A DNA stretch of 64,000 nt from Bacillus sp. 7884-1. GTDB lineage: Bacteria; Bacillota; Bacilli; Bacillales; Cytobacillaceae. The DNA lies in NCBI RefSeq assembly GCF_002272245.1, contig NZ_NPDD01000085.1, positions 1 through 64,000 of the forward strand, read 5' to 3'. The position numbers and the translations under genes were made by a program. The notes beneath the pieces were generated by a model, which saw only the letters and a program-made list of their open reading frames with translations, had not been told where the DNA came from and did not search any database. This document shows positions 1 through 8,746 of this stretch, in pieces (the stretch's first letter is position 1; each line of letters begins with the position of its first letter).

Positions 1-1
1 A

Positions 2-199
2 GCTGTGTCTAAAACATTTGCTAGTTCTCAATTGTGTTCGTGTTGTGGCTACCAAAACAAAGACGTTAAGAATCTTAAGCTTCGTGAGTGGGATTGCCCT
101 TCTTGTGGAGCACATCACGATAGAGATATTAACGCAGGACAGAACCTTAGAGATGAAGCAATACGCATCTTAACCGTAGGGACTACGGGGTTAGCCTAA
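2..199 (+). CDS. tnpB: TnpB-family (IS605 OrfB) RNA-guided nuclease, C-terminal part
   Basis: Open from the window edge to a TAA at 197-199, so only the last 65 or so residues are visible. They contain the C-terminal zinc ribbon of TnpB: two Cys pairs, CSCCG and CPSCG, about 20 residues apart, followed by [12 protein letters not shown]. The aspartate of DRDINA is the third RuvC catalytic residue of the family. TnpB is a guide-RNA-directed nuclease that helps the element persist. Whether the copy is intact upstream is unknown. Confidence 0.85.
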   Translation, partial: AVSKTFASSQLCSCCGYQNKDVKNLKLREWDCPSCGAHHDRDINAGQNLRDEAIRILTVGTTGLA

Positions 200-285
200 T
201 CAATTGGAAGCCGATAGGCTTCTGTACTTAGGAATCTCCCACTTCACACGACCCGTAAGGGTGTTAAGTGGTTAGTAGTTCAATG
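140..285 (+). ncRNA. Candidate omega RNA (TnpB guide scaffold)
   Basis: TnpB guide RNAs are known to overlap the 3' end of tnpB and run through the right end of the element into flanking DNA. The structured tail after the tnpB stop fits that position. If it is made, the guide would begin just after the TTCAAT end, near 286. The call rests on position and family knowledge; both bounds are approximate. Confidence 0.35.
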
Positions 286-314
286 TAAAATAAATGAATT
301 TTTGGAAAATAGCA

Positions 315-344
315 TTGACTCGTTCGAATGAAACATGATATAAA
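315..344 (+). promoter_or_regulatory. Probable sigma-A promoter for the aldolase-like gene
   Basis: TTGACT (315-320) and TATAAA (339-344) are separated by 18 bases and lie about 70 bases before the next start codon. The match to the -35/-10 consensus is good. Confidence 0.6.
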
Positions 345-416
345 CACAGTAAGAATTTTAGTACTTTAAAGCATACAAATTACAACAAAAAAGGAAATGC
401 AGGAGGAATCACTTTC

Positions 417-1376
417 ATGGGTCAACGCAGCAAAATAATAGACTGTACCATCCGAGATGGCGGATTAGTTAACAATTGGGATTTCAGTGTCGAATTTGTT
501 CAAGACTTGTATAATAGTTTAAGTGCAGCAGGTGTTGAATACATGGAGATTGGCTACAAAAACTCTCCAAAACTACTGAATGCAACTGAGCCAAATCCAT
601 GGAGATTTCTAGACGATAATTTCTTGAAAGAAATCTTCCCTGAGAAAAAATTCACAAAGTTTTCTGCTCTAGTGGATATTGGTCGTGTAGATCCAAATGA
701 CATTTTACCACGTGAACAAAGTGTTTTGGACATGATCCGAGTGGCATGCTATATCCGTGAAGTAGATAAAGGGTTAGAGCTTGTACAAATGTTTCATGAT
801 TTGGGTTATGAGACATCACTTAATATTATGGCTTTATCGAGTGTACCTGAAAAGCAGCTTACGAAAGCATTTGATATGGTGAGGGAAAGTCCTGTAGATG
901 TTGTATATATTGTCGATTCCTTCGGAAGCTTGGATCCTACGGATATTGAACACCAGGTGAAAAGATTCCAAGAGTTAATCCCAAACAAACAGCTCGGAAT
1001 CCATACCCATAACAACATGCAGTTAGCATTCGCCAATACATTAGCTGCATTGCAAAACGGGGTTACATACCTGGATTCATCTGTTTATGGCATGGGTCGT
1101 GCGGCTGGTAATTGTAACACAGAACTTCTTGTTAGCTACATACAAAAACCAAGCTATGAACTGAAGCCAGTCCTTGAAATGATTGAAAAGCACATGCTCG
1201 AAATGCGCCAAAAATGGGAGTGGGGTTACATTATTCCGTATATGATTTCTGGTGTACTGAATGAACATCCACGTGTCGCCATGGCCTACCGTGATAGCGC
1301 CGATCGCGATAAATTTGTAGATTTTTATGACAAGGTAACTTCACCCGAAGCCTCTATTTCACCAGCAATGAAATAG
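417..1376 (+). CDS. DRE-TIM (HMGL-like) aldolase-domain protein
   Basis: A 319-residue protein of the DRE-TIM metallolyase/aldolase superfamily, which includes HMG-CoA lyase, homocitrate synthase and 4-hydroxy-2-oxovalerate aldolase. CTIRDGG at residues 10-16 is the N-terminal metal/substrate signature. GIHTHNN near residue 196 supplies the metal-binding histidines on a later barrel strand. YGMGRAAGNCNTE near 225-237 matches the family's C-terminal loop. The ATG follows a GGAGGAATC ribosome site. It appears to be a single-gene unit between its own promoter and terminator, with no pathway partner nearby, so the substrate cannot be named. Similar stand-alone proteins are usually annotated only as aldolase catalytic domain-containing. 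Confidence 0.8.
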   Translation: MGQRSKIIDCTIRDGGLVNNWDFSVEFVQDLYNSLSAAGVEYMEIGYKNSPKLLNATEPNPWRFLDDNFLKEIFPEKKFTKFSALVDIGRVDPNDILPREQSVLDMIRVACYIREVDKGLELVQMFHDLGYETSLNIMALSSVPEKQLTKAFDMVRESPVDVVYIVDSFGSLDPTDIEHQVKRFQELIPNKQLGIHTHNNMQLAFANTLAALQNGVTYLDSSVYGMGRAAGNCNTELLVSYIQKPSYELKPVLEMIEKHMLEMRQKWEWGYIIPYMISGVLNEHPRVAMAYRDSADRDKFVDFYDKVTSPEASISPAMK

Positions 1377-1386
1377 GAAATACAGT

Positions 1387-1419
1387 AAAAAGCACCTCAC
1401 TTGTTTGAGGTGCTTTTTT
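1387..1419 (+). terminator. Intrinsic terminator after the aldolase-like gene
   Basis: Perfect stem AAAGCACCTCA / TGAGGTGCTTT with a five-base loop, followed by a T run. Confidence 0.9.
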
Positions 1420-1577
1420 GTATGGGTATCTGTCAAATTTAGCTATGCGCAAGTATTTTTCATTATCCGCAAGTAAAATCCGCAATCCGCAAGACTCCTA
1501 TGATCATAAATGATTGATAAATCCCAAATAAGAAGTAAAAACTATGTCATCAGGCGTAATCTTAGGGAGGTAAACAA

Positions 1578-2414
1578 ATGAGATGGAAAGGAAGACGGCA
1601 AAGTACAAACGTTGAGGACCGCAGAGGAATGGGCATGGGTGGAAAAACGGTAATTGGAGGGGGGATAGGAAGTATTGTCGTTATTCTCCTTTTTGCACTG
1701 CTGGGAGGAAACCCTGGAGATTTAATGAACAATACTCCAACTACGAATGGTTCGAACACAAACGCTCCTATGAATGTATCCTCCCAAGAGGAGGAATTGG
1801 CGGATTTTGTTTCTGTAGTCCTTGCTGATACAGAGGATGTGTGGTCTAATCAATTCAAGAAACAAGGCATGGTATACGTAAATCCAAAGCTCGTTTTGTT
1901 TAGGGACAGCGTTCAATCCGCATGTGGAGCAGCGAGTTCAGCTGTAGGACCGTTTTATTGTCCGGGTGACCACAAACTTTATATTGATTTAAGTTTTTAT
2001 CAGGAACTAAAACAAAGATTCCAGGCACCTGGTGACTTTGCGATGGCATATGTAATCGCCCATGAGGTAGGACACCACGTCCAGACCCTTTTACATAGTG
2101 GAGACGAAGCTTCACCAGCCGAGAAGCAGACCAATGAGTATTCAGTCCGATTTGAATTGCAGGCAGACTACTTGGCTGGTGTTTGGGCCCATTATGCCGA
2201 AGGGAAGGGCTACCTTGAAAAAGGTGACCTAGAAGAGGCACTTAATGCAGCAAATGCGGTCGGAGATGATAATATCCAGAAAAAAGCACAGGGGTATGTT
2301 GTTCCCGAAAGTTTTACACATGGAACCTCTGAGCAGAGGGAGAGATGGTTTAATAAAGGCTTCAAAAGCGGAACCATAGAGGGTGGAGATACCTTTAACG
2401 CCGCAAATCCTTAA
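1578..2414 (+). CDS. ypfJ: Neutral zinc metallopeptidase, YpfJ family
   Basis: A 278-residue membrane-anchored predicted metallopeptidase. The short basic N-terminus contains the family signature EDRRG; a glycine-rich transmembrane helix follows at about residues 24-44, then a polar linker and an extracytoplasmic domain. HEVGHHVQ near residue 162 is an HExxH-type zinc motif, and FELQADYLAGVWAH further on is the conserved region that supplies another zinc ligand. Length and motif order are typical. The start is set by GGGAGG eight bases before the ATG. The physiological substrate is unknown for the family. Stands alone between terminators. Confidence 0.85.
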   Translation: MRWKGRRQSTNVEDRRGMGMGGKTVIGGGIGSIVVILLFALLGGNPGDLMNNTPTTNGSNTNAPMNVSSQEEELADFVSVVLADTEDVWSNQFKKQGMVYVNPKLVLFRDSVQSACGAASSAVGPFYCPGDHKLYIDLSFYQELKQRFQAPGDFAMAYVIAHEVGHHVQTLLHSGDEASPAEKQTNEYSVRFELQADYLAGVWAHYAEGKGYLEKGDLEEALNAANAVGDDNIQKKAQGYVVPESFTHGTSEQRERWFNKGFKSGTIEGGDTFNAANP

Positions 2415-2446
2415 AACTAATAATAATTTGCCGATTGGACATCTAA

Positions 2447-2486
2447 AGGCTCCTATACGCTTTACGCGTATAGGAGTCTTTTATTT
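2447..2486 (+). terminator. Intrinsic terminator after ypfJ
   Basis: Stem GGCTCCTATACGC / GCGTATAGGAGTC followed by TTTTATTTT. Confidence 0.9.
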
Positions 2487-2706
2487 TACGTAAAACTAGA
2501 TAGGGATTGAACATTGATCATCGTGATGTGTTTATGTGTGTAGTTCATTTGGAACTCATTCATAATATTTCCAAAAAAAGTATCTCTCTTCTTTTGGTAG
2601 TGAAATTCGACATTTATAGTTCAAAAATCTTACATATACTAAATTCCAAGAGAGATGTATGTTATAATTCTATAAAATTAGAATATTAAAGCAAGGAGTG
2701 AATAAA

Positions 2707-2973
2707 ATGATAATTCGAAGTAAAGCCGATGTTGAGCAGTTTTGCGAGAGGTTTGGTGATCTGGCCATCTGGGATGGTTCAAAGCACTACATCGCCTTAC
2801 AAGATGAAGCAAACAGCGGCACCCTTACATTTATGCAATATCCAGATGGCACACTGACTGCCCATAGGAAATATCAAATGTATTGGGACATAAATGAGCT
2901 TCCAGTCGATAGTAAAGATATATGGCGATATAGAAAAGTTTTAAATAGTTACTTGAGAAATATAAATAATTAA
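2707..2973 (+). CDS. Small protein of unknown function (88 aa)
   Basis: Not recognised. The ATG at 2707 is preferred over an in-frame GTG at 2698 because AAGGAG at 2693-2698 sits eight bases before the ATG and overlaps the GTG. The product is soluble, with several aromatic residues in the middle (WDGSKHY, YQMYWD) and no signal peptide, membrane helix or cysteine pair. It has its own weak terminator downstream and lies just ahead of the glycogen operon, but nothing ties it to glycogen metabolism. Confidence 0.7.
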   Translation: MIIRSKADVEQFCERFGDLAIWDGSKHYIALQDEANSGTLTFMQYPDGTLTAHRKYQMYWDINELPVDSKDIWRYRKVLNSYLRNINN

Positions 2974-2975
2974 CG

Positions 2976-3007
2976 AAGGTGACTCTTTTTTCGGGGTCGC
3001 TTTTTTC
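2976..3007 (+). terminator. Probable weak terminator
   Basis: AGGTGACTC pairs with GGGGTCGCT using several G-T pairs; a T run follows from 3001. Confidence 0.55.
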
Positions 3008-3159
3008 ATTTTTTTTTAAATGATATTGTCATAGTATTAATCTCCATTTATCTATTAAAAAACAAAAAACTTTAATTATATGCATTAAACCATACATTTT
3101 AGAAAAACTAAACAGATAGTTAAGATATTATGGACAAGCAGTTTAAAGAGGTGAGACTA

Positions 3160-5088
3160 GTGGTTGTAACACATCCGACAGAGTATGAAGTATATCTTTT
3201 TCACGAAGGAAGTTTATTTGAGAGTTATAACGTTTTTGGCGCTCATTCTGAAACCCAAGGAGGAGAAAAGGGTACTCGCTTTACTGTTTGGGCTCCCCGT
3301 GCTACCCAAGTACATGTTGTCGGGGATTTCAATAAATGGGATGGTAGTTATCATGAAATGACGAAACTTAATAAACAAGGAATATGGTCACTTTTTATTC
3401 CGGGGCTGCTAGAAAATGATATTTACAAGTATCAAATTAAAACAGCTGCCGGTGATACCATCCTTAAATCCGATCCGTATGCATTTTATTCAGAAATCAG
3501 GCCAAATACCGCGTCTATTATCTATGACTTGGAAGGATACAAATGGCAGGATCAAAAATGGTTTCAAAATAAAAAAAAGAAAACTGTGTATGAAGAACCG
3601 CTTGCCATTTATGAAGTACATTTAGGCTCTTGGAAGAAAAAGGGTGAAGAAGAGTTTTATACATATAGGGAGCTAGCGGATGAGCTGATTCCATACGTAC
3701 TTGAACATCACTTTACACACTTAGAACTTTTGCCTATAGTTGAACATCCCTATGATCGTTCTTGGGGATATCAAGGAACTGGGTACTATTCTGCAACAAG
3801 TCGATATGGTAGCCCGCACGATTTAATGTATTTTATTGACCAATGTCACCAAAGTGGAATAGGTGTTATTCTTGATTGGGTTCCGGGACATTTTTGTAAG
3901 GATGCCCATGGTTTGTATATGTTTGATGGACAGACTACTTATGAATATGAGGATGTTTACGTAAAAGAAAATCCGATATGGGGAACAGCGAATTTTGATT
4001 TGGGAAAAGGTGAAGTGCAAAGCTTTTTAATTTCTAACGCCTTATTCTGGATTAAATACTATCATATTGATGGATTTCGGGTTGACGCGGTTGCTAATAT
4101 GCTTTACTGGCAAGCCGGGGGAGAATCTCAAAAGAATGAATATGCGGTTAGTTTTTTAAGAAAGCTGAATGAGGTTGTTTTTGAAGCCGAACCTAATTTG
4201 CTCATGATAGCTGAGGATTCAACCGATTGGCCGCTTGTGACAAGACCCACCTCTGAAGGAGGTTTAGGCTTTAACTATAAATGGAACATGGGTTGGATGA
4301 ACGATATTTTAAAATATATGGAAGCAGAACCGCAGAACAGAAAGTATTTGCATGATAAAGTAACCTTCTCCATACTGTATGCTTTTACAGAGAACTTCGT
4401 CTTACCTCTATCGCATGATGAGGTAGTTCATGGGAAAAAATCACTGCTAAATAAAATGCCAGGAGATTATTGGAGAAAATTTGCACAGTTGCGTCTTTTA
4501 TTCGGGTATTTAATGACCCACCCTGGTAAAAAGCTGTTGTTTATGGGTGGAGAGTTTGGTCAGTTTGATGAATGGAAGGATTTAGAGGATTTAGATTGGG
4601 AATTAAAAGATTTTGAGATGCATCGCATCTTGCATGATTACTTTAAAGAATTGATGCAGCTATATAACCGTTCCAAAGCGTTGTGGGAGCTCGACCATAC
4701 CCACGAAGGCTTTGAATGGATTGATGCAGATAATAAAGATCAAAGTATATTCTCGTTTATAAGAAAAGACAAAAAAGAAGACCCTCTTATTATCGTGTGT
4801 AATTTTAGAGAGTTCGTTTATGAGAACTACAAAGTTGGGGTACCTTCTTACGCTTTTTATAATGAGATTTTTAATAGTGATCGTATTCAATATGGTGGTT
4901 CTGGTCAGGTGAATCATAAGAAAATTAAAGTGATTGAAGAGCCGTTTCACAACCAGTCGTGTCATCTCGAAATGACGATCCCGCCATTTGGTATATCCAT
5001 CTTACGACCAGTTAAATCAAGAAAGGGGACGAATAGCAATGGTACAAAAAAAGTGCGTAGCAATGCTGCTAGCAGGAGGACAAGGTAG
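3160..5088 (+). CDS. glgB: 1,4-alpha-glucan branching enzyme
   Basis: GH13 branching enzyme that adds alpha-1,6 branches to glycogen. An N-terminal CBM48-like domain ([20 protein letters not shown]) is followed by the catalytic barrel with [11 protein letters not shown] (nucleophile Asp), LLMIAEDST (acid/base Glu) and [11 protein letters not shown] (transition-state Asp). The GTG start at 3160 is chosen over the ATG at 3130: it has AAAGAGGTGAG just upstream and gives an N-terminus ([15 protein letters not shown]) that lines up with Bacillus GlgB proteins; the ATG has no ribosome site. That gives 642 residues. The last 17 codons overlap the start of glgC, leaving a basic Ser/Arg-rich tail. First gene of glgBCDA. 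Confidence 0.95.
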   Translation: MVVTHPTEYEVYLFHEGSLFESYNVFGAHSETQGGEKGTRFTVWAPRATQVHVVGDFNKWDGSYHEMTKLNKQGIWSLFIPGLLENDIYKYQIKTAAGDTILKSDPYAFYSEIRPNTASIIYDLEGYKWQDQKWFQNKKKKTVYEEPLAIYEVHLGSWKKKGEEEFYTYRELADELIPYVLEHHFTHLELLPIVEHPYDRSWGYQGTGYYSATSRYGSPHDLMYFIDQCHQSGIGVILDWVPGHFCKDAHGLYMFDGQTTYEYEDVYVKENPIWGTANFDLGKGEVQSFLISNALFWIKYYHIDGFRVDAVANMLYWQAGGESQKNEYAVSFLRKLNEVVFEAEPNLLMIAEDSTDWPLVTRPTSEGGLGFNYKWNMGWMNDILKYMEAEPQNRKYLHDKVTFSILYAFTENFVLPLSHDEVVHGKKSLLNKMPGDYWRKFAQLRLLFGYLMTHPGKKLLFMGGEFGQFDEWKDLEDLDWELKDFEMHRILHDYFKELMQLYNRSKALWELDHTHEGFEWIDADNKDQSIFSFIRKDKKEDPLIIVCNFREFVYENYKVGVPSYAFYNEIFNSDRIQYGGSGQVNHKKIKVIEEPFHNQSCHLEMTIPPFGISILRPVKSRKGTNSNGTKKVRSNAASRRTR

Positions 5089-6166
5089 CCGTCTCGGTGC
5101 CCTTACTAGATATATTGCAAAGCCGGCTGTTTCATTCGGTGGCAAATATCGAATAATAGATTTTCCATTAAGTAATTGTACAAACTCTGGAATTGAAACT
5201 GTAGGTGTGTTAACACAGTATCAGCCTCTGGTTTTACACTCTTATATCGGGATCGGTGCCGCTTGGGATTTAGATAGAAGTAACGGCGGGGTCACAGTAT
5301 TGCCTCCGTATGCGGAAACCTCTGGCGTTAAATGGTATAAAGGCACTGCCAGCGCGATTTACGAAAATATTAATTACATAAAGCAATACAATCCAGAATA
5401 CGTATTGATTCTTTCTGGTGACCACATTTACAAGATGGATTATTCTAAAATGCTTGATTATCATATTGAAAAGGATGCAGATGTTAGCATCTCTGTTATA
5501 GAGGTACCTTGGGAAGAAGCAAGCCGTTTTGGAATTATGAATACTAACATAAACTTAGATATTATCGAATTTGAGGAAAAACCAAAATCTCCAAAAAGTA
5601 ATTTGGCTTCTATGGGAATTTACATCTTTAATTGGTCTGTTTTAAGAACGTTTTTAGAGATAGACGATAATAATCCAGAATCCTCCAATGATTTTGGGAA
5701 GGATATTATTCCATTATTACTGGAAGAAAATAAAAAAGTTGTCGCGTATCCATTCAAGGGATACTGGAAGGATGTAGGTACTGTAAAAAGTTTATGGGAA
5801 GCAAATATGGATTTATTAACAGAGGAAACAGAACTAGATCTTTATGACCGAAATTGGAGAATTTACTCTGTAAATCCGAACCAGCCGCCGCAATATATCT
5901 CTACCACTGCACAAGTAGAAGAGTCACTAATTAATGAAGGCTGTATAGTAAAAGGAAACATTAAGCATTCTGTTCTATTCCAAGGCGTAACGGTCGAAGA
6001 AGGAAGTGTGATTCAGGACTCCGTTATCATGCCCAATGCTCGGATTGGAAAAAATGTAGTAATTGAGAAAGCCATCATCGCAGAAGAAATGGTTGTAGAG
6101 GATAACACCATTATTCGTCCCGAAAAGAACAAGGGCGATGTCATACTGGTTGCTAAGGATGTTTAG
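5039..6166 (+). CDS. glgC: Glucose-1-phosphate adenylyltransferase, catalytic subunit
   Basis: Makes ADP-glucose from ATP and glucose-1-phosphate, the committed step of bacterial glycogen synthesis. [16 protein letters not shown] near the N-terminus is the nucleotide-binding loop; [24 protein letters not shown] and FEEKPKSP are the sugar-phosphate and metal motifs; the C-terminus carries hexapeptide left-handed beta-helix repeats. The ATG at 5039, after GAAAGGGG, gives 375 residues and overlaps glgB by 50 bases, which suggests translational coupling. An upstream in-frame start at 4988 lies inside glgB and has no support. GlgC usually works together with GlgD, encoded next. Confidence 0.95.
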   Translation: MVQKKCVAMLLAGGQGSRLGALTRYIAKPAVSFGGKYRIIDFPLSNCTNSGIETVGVLTQYQPLVLHSYIGIGAAWDLDRSNGGVTVLPPYAETSGVKWYKGTASAIYENINYIKQYNPEYVLILSGDHIYKMDYSKMLDYHIEKDADVSISVIEVPWEEASRFGIMNTNINLDIIEFEEKPKSPKSNLASMGIYIFNWSVLRTFLEIDDNNPESSNDFGKDIIPLLLEENKKVVAYPFKGYWKDVGTVKSLWEANMDLLTEETELDLYDRNWRIYSVNPNQPPQYISTTAQVEESLINEGCIVKGNIKHSVLFQGVTVEEGSVIQDSVIMPNARIGKNVVIEKAIIAEEMVVEDNTIIRPEKNKGDVILVAKDV

Positions 6167-6196
6167 TAAAAACTCATAGGAAAGGAATAAGATACT

Positions 6197-7213
6197 ATGC
6201 CTCAATCTATGCTAGGAATTATAAATGCAACCCATGAGTTGGGCACGTTTCAAAATTTAACAGCACATCGTTCCATAGCAGCACTACCATTTGCAGGACG
6301 ATATCGTTTGATCGATTTTATGTTATCGAATATGGTGAATTCAGGGATCACGAGTGTGGCTATTTTCACCGGTCATGGAGTAAGGTCACTTATGGACCAT
6401 TTAGGATGTGGAAAACAATGGGACTTGGATAGAAAACGTGATGGACTTTTCGTGTTCACACCTGATGGCAAATCTAAAAACGAGGAATTTGGATCCTTCG
6501 CACATTTAGCAAAGAATATCACCTTTTTCTTACGCAGCAGGCAAAAATACGTTGTGATAACAAATTGCAATATTATAGGGACTATAAATTTCAGTTCTGT
6601 TTTGGATCATCATATTGAAACAGATGCGAATATTACAGAGATCGTTCATAATGGAGAATCGCTGCATACGTATATTTTAGAAAAAGAATTATTGCTCTCT
6701 CTATTTGAGCAATACAAAGATCAGGGCTATTACAGTATTATAGATGTCATAAATGAGCGACTTGATAATTTTAAAGTTGAAAAGTATGAATGTATGGAAT
6801 ATATTGCAACTATAGACTCTCTCGAAAGTTACTATAACCATAGCATGGATATGCTTAAGTCTGCGGCATATTATCAGGTATTTACGAAAGACGAGCCAAT
6901 CTTCACAAAGGTAAAAGATGAGCCACCCACACGATATAAAATCGGTGCTAAAGTTTCAAATTCTTTGATTGCTAATGGCTGCATGATTCAAGGAGAAGTG
7001 GAGAATTGCATTATTTCCCGTGCAGTTAAAATCGGGAAAGGCGCAGTTATTCGTAACTCCATTATTATGCAAAAAACGCAAATTGAAGATAATTGTGTTC
7101 TCGATGGAGTCATCATTGATAAGGATGTTAAAATTGAAAGTGGTGTCAAATTAACAGGAACAAGAGAAAACCCTTATGTGGTAGAAAAAGGGACAGTACA
7201 AAAGGGGCGCTGA
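6197..7213 (+). CDS. glgD: GlgD, regulatory subunit of ADP-glucose pyrophosphorylase
   Basis: Paralogue of GlgC with the same fold (FAGRYRLIDFMLSNMVNSGI, C-terminal hexapeptide repeats) but with degraded catalytic motifs: the glycine-rich nucleotide loop is replaced by INATHELGTFQ, and the SGDHIY motif by TNCNIIGTIN. This is typical of Bacillus GlgD, which stimulates GlgC instead of catalysing efficiently. 338 residues, normal for the family. AAAGGAA precedes the ATG; the gap to glgC is 30 bases and to glgA 3 bases. Confidence 0.92.
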   Translation: MPQSMLGIINATHELGTFQNLTAHRSIAALPFAGRYRLIDFMLSNMVNSGITSVAIFTGHGVRSLMDHLGCGKQWDLDRKRDGLFVFTPDGKSKNEEFGSFAHLAKNITFFLRSRQKYVVITNCNIIGTINFSSVLDHHIETDANITEIVHNGESLHTYILEKELLLSLFEQYKDQGYYSIIDVINERLDNFKVEKYECMEYIATIDSLESYYNHSMDMLKSAAYYQVFTKDEPIFTKVKDEPPTRYKIGAKVSNSLIANGCMIQGEVENCIISRAVKIGKGAVIRNSIIMQKTQIEDNCVLDGVIIDKDVKIESGVKLTGTRENPYVVEKGTVQKGR

Positions 7214-7216
7214 GAA

Positions 7217-8659
7217 GTGAAAGTTTTATTTGCCGTATCTGAGTGTGTTCCGTTTGTGAAAACCGGTGGCCTTGCTGACGTAGCAGGCGCACTTCCTAAA
7301 GAGTTAAAAAAGTTAGGTACAGAAGTTCATGTTATGTTACCAAATTACAGTCTAATTTCTGATGAGTTTAAACAATCCTTTCAATTTAAAACATCTATTG
7401 AAGTACCGGTAGGATCGACGAATCAATATTGTGGCATTTTTAATATGGAACTTGATGGAATTACCTACCATTTTATTGATAACGAATATTATTTTCATCG
7501 GAGTTCATTGTACGGACAAGATGATGATGGAGAACGATTTTCGTTTTTCTCAAAGGCAGTACTCGAGTGTATACCACATCTGGATTTTATTCCTGATGTG
7601 ATTCATTCTCATGACTGGCATACAGCCATGGTGAATTTTTTATTAACGTTCCAGTATCGTCATCAACCATTGTATACAAAAATAAAAACCGTATTTACGA
7701 TTCATAATTTGCAATTCCAAGGTATCTTCTCATTTGAGAAAATTAGTGAACTGTTACGATTAGATCCTCAATATTTTAACATGGAACAGCTCGAATTTTA
7801 TGGAAATGTTAACTTTATGAAAGGTGGTATAGTTTCATCTGATATTGTAACAACCGTCAGCCCAACCTATAAAGAGGAAATTCAATTTCCTTATTTTGGT
7901 GAAAGACTTGATGGACTTTTACGCAAGCACAACGATAAGCTCATTGGAATTGTAAACGGTATAGACGATTCAGTTTACAATCCAAGAGTAGATCGTGATA
8001 TCGCTGTTTCTTATGATCTTGATACCATCGAGGGAAAATCAGAAAATAAGAAAGTTTTACAACACTATTTCGGATTGCCCGAAAAAGATAGCACACCCAT
8101 TATTGCAATGGTAACACGCTTAACATCGCAAAAAGGTTTAAACTTAGTACTGCATGTATTTCACGAGATGATTCAGGATGATGTACAATTCATCTTGCTT
8201 GGTTCTGGTGACCATCATTTTGAAAACTTCTTTAATCAAATGACCCATGAATACCCGGATAAAGTGAAGGTATACATTGGTTTTAATGAGGCGTTAGCCC
8301 ATCAAATTTATGCAGGGGCAGATTTGTTTTTAATGCCTTCGCAGTTTGAACCATGTGGATTAGGACAGCTTATTGCCTTGCAGTATGGAACAATACCCAT
8401 TGTAAGAGAAACAGGCGGATTAAATGATACCGTTCAATCTTATGATGAATCAACTGGTAATGGTAATGGCTTTTCTTTTAAGAATTTGAACGCCCATGAT
8501 TTGCTGCATACCGTTAGAAGAGCCTTAGATTTTTATCATCAAAATGAAAGTTGGAGTCGCTTAATACAAAATGCGATGACTCAAGATTATAGTTGGTTAC
8601 AGTCTGCTAAGAAATATAATGAAATATATGAGAAGCTGTTTGAAGACTCAGTGGAATAA
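7217..8659 (+). CDS. glgA: Glycogen synthase (ADP-glucose)
   Basis: GT5 glycosyltransferase that extends the alpha-1,4 chain using ADP-glucose. [13 protein letters not shown] near residue 15 is the ADP-glucose loop; [17 protein letters not shown] and the C-terminal [14 protein letters not shown]...ETGGL segment are GT5 hallmarks. It starts with GTG at 7217 three bases after glgD; 480 residues. A strong terminator follows directly, so glgP (phosphorylase), which ends the operon in B. subtilis, is not part of this cluster. Confidence 0.95.
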   Translation: MKVLFAVSECVPFVKTGGLADVAGALPKELKKLGTEVHVMLPNYSLISDEFKQSFQFKTSIEVPVGSTNQYCGIFNMELDGITYHFIDNEYYFHRSSLYGQDDDGERFSFFSKAVLECIPHLDFIPDVIHSHDWHTAMVNFLLTFQYRHQPLYTKIKTVFTIHNLQFQGIFSFEKISELLRLDPQYFNMEQLEFYGNVNFMKGGIVSSDIVTTVSPTYKEEIQFPYFGERLDGLLRKHNDKLIGIVNGIDDSVYNPRVDRDIAVSYDLDTIEGKSENKKVLQHYFGLPEKDSTPIIAMVTRLTSQKGLNLVLHVFHEMIQDDVQFILLGSGDHHFENFFNQMTHEYPDKVKVYIGFNEALAHQIYAGADLFLMPSQFEPCGLGQLIALQYGTIPIVRETGGLNDTVQSYDESTGNGNGFSFKNLNAHDLLHTVRRALDFYHQNESWSRLIQNAMTQDYSWLQSAKKYNEIYEKLFEDSVE

Positions 8660-8680
8660 AAGATATTTGTTATCATTCAA

Positions 8681-8726
8681 AAGGGGAAGATGTATGCAAA
8701 TTTGCAGCTTACATCTTCTTCCTTTT
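8681..8726 (+). terminator. Terminator of the glycogen operon
   Basis: Arms AAGGGGAAGATGTA and TACATCTTCTTCCTTTT form a long stem ending in T. The plus-strand arm is followed by T residues; it may also help end the convergent metE transcript. Confidence 0.8.
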
Positions 8727-8746
8727 ATAGGCAGTTAATTTTAGAT

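Larger units (their letters stand above)
1..285 (+). mobile_element. Right end of an IS200/IS605-type (TnpB-only, IS1341-like) element
   Basis: Holds the 3' end of a tnpB gene and about 85 bases of downstream sequence ending in TAGTAGTTCAAT. That tail, with an imperfect hairpin built from CACTT...ACAC and GTGTT AAGTGG arms (about 240-272), resembles the right end of IS1341-type elements, which end near GTAGTTCAA. The left part lies outside the window, so completeness cannot be judged. These elements move as single strands and make no target duplication. The exact right boundary is inferred. Confidence 0.7.

Noticed and set aside
2507-2689. 60-codon frame after ypfJ
   Set aside because: No ribosome site, AT-rich low-information sequence and no recognisable pattern; the stretch probably holds only the promoter of the next gene.
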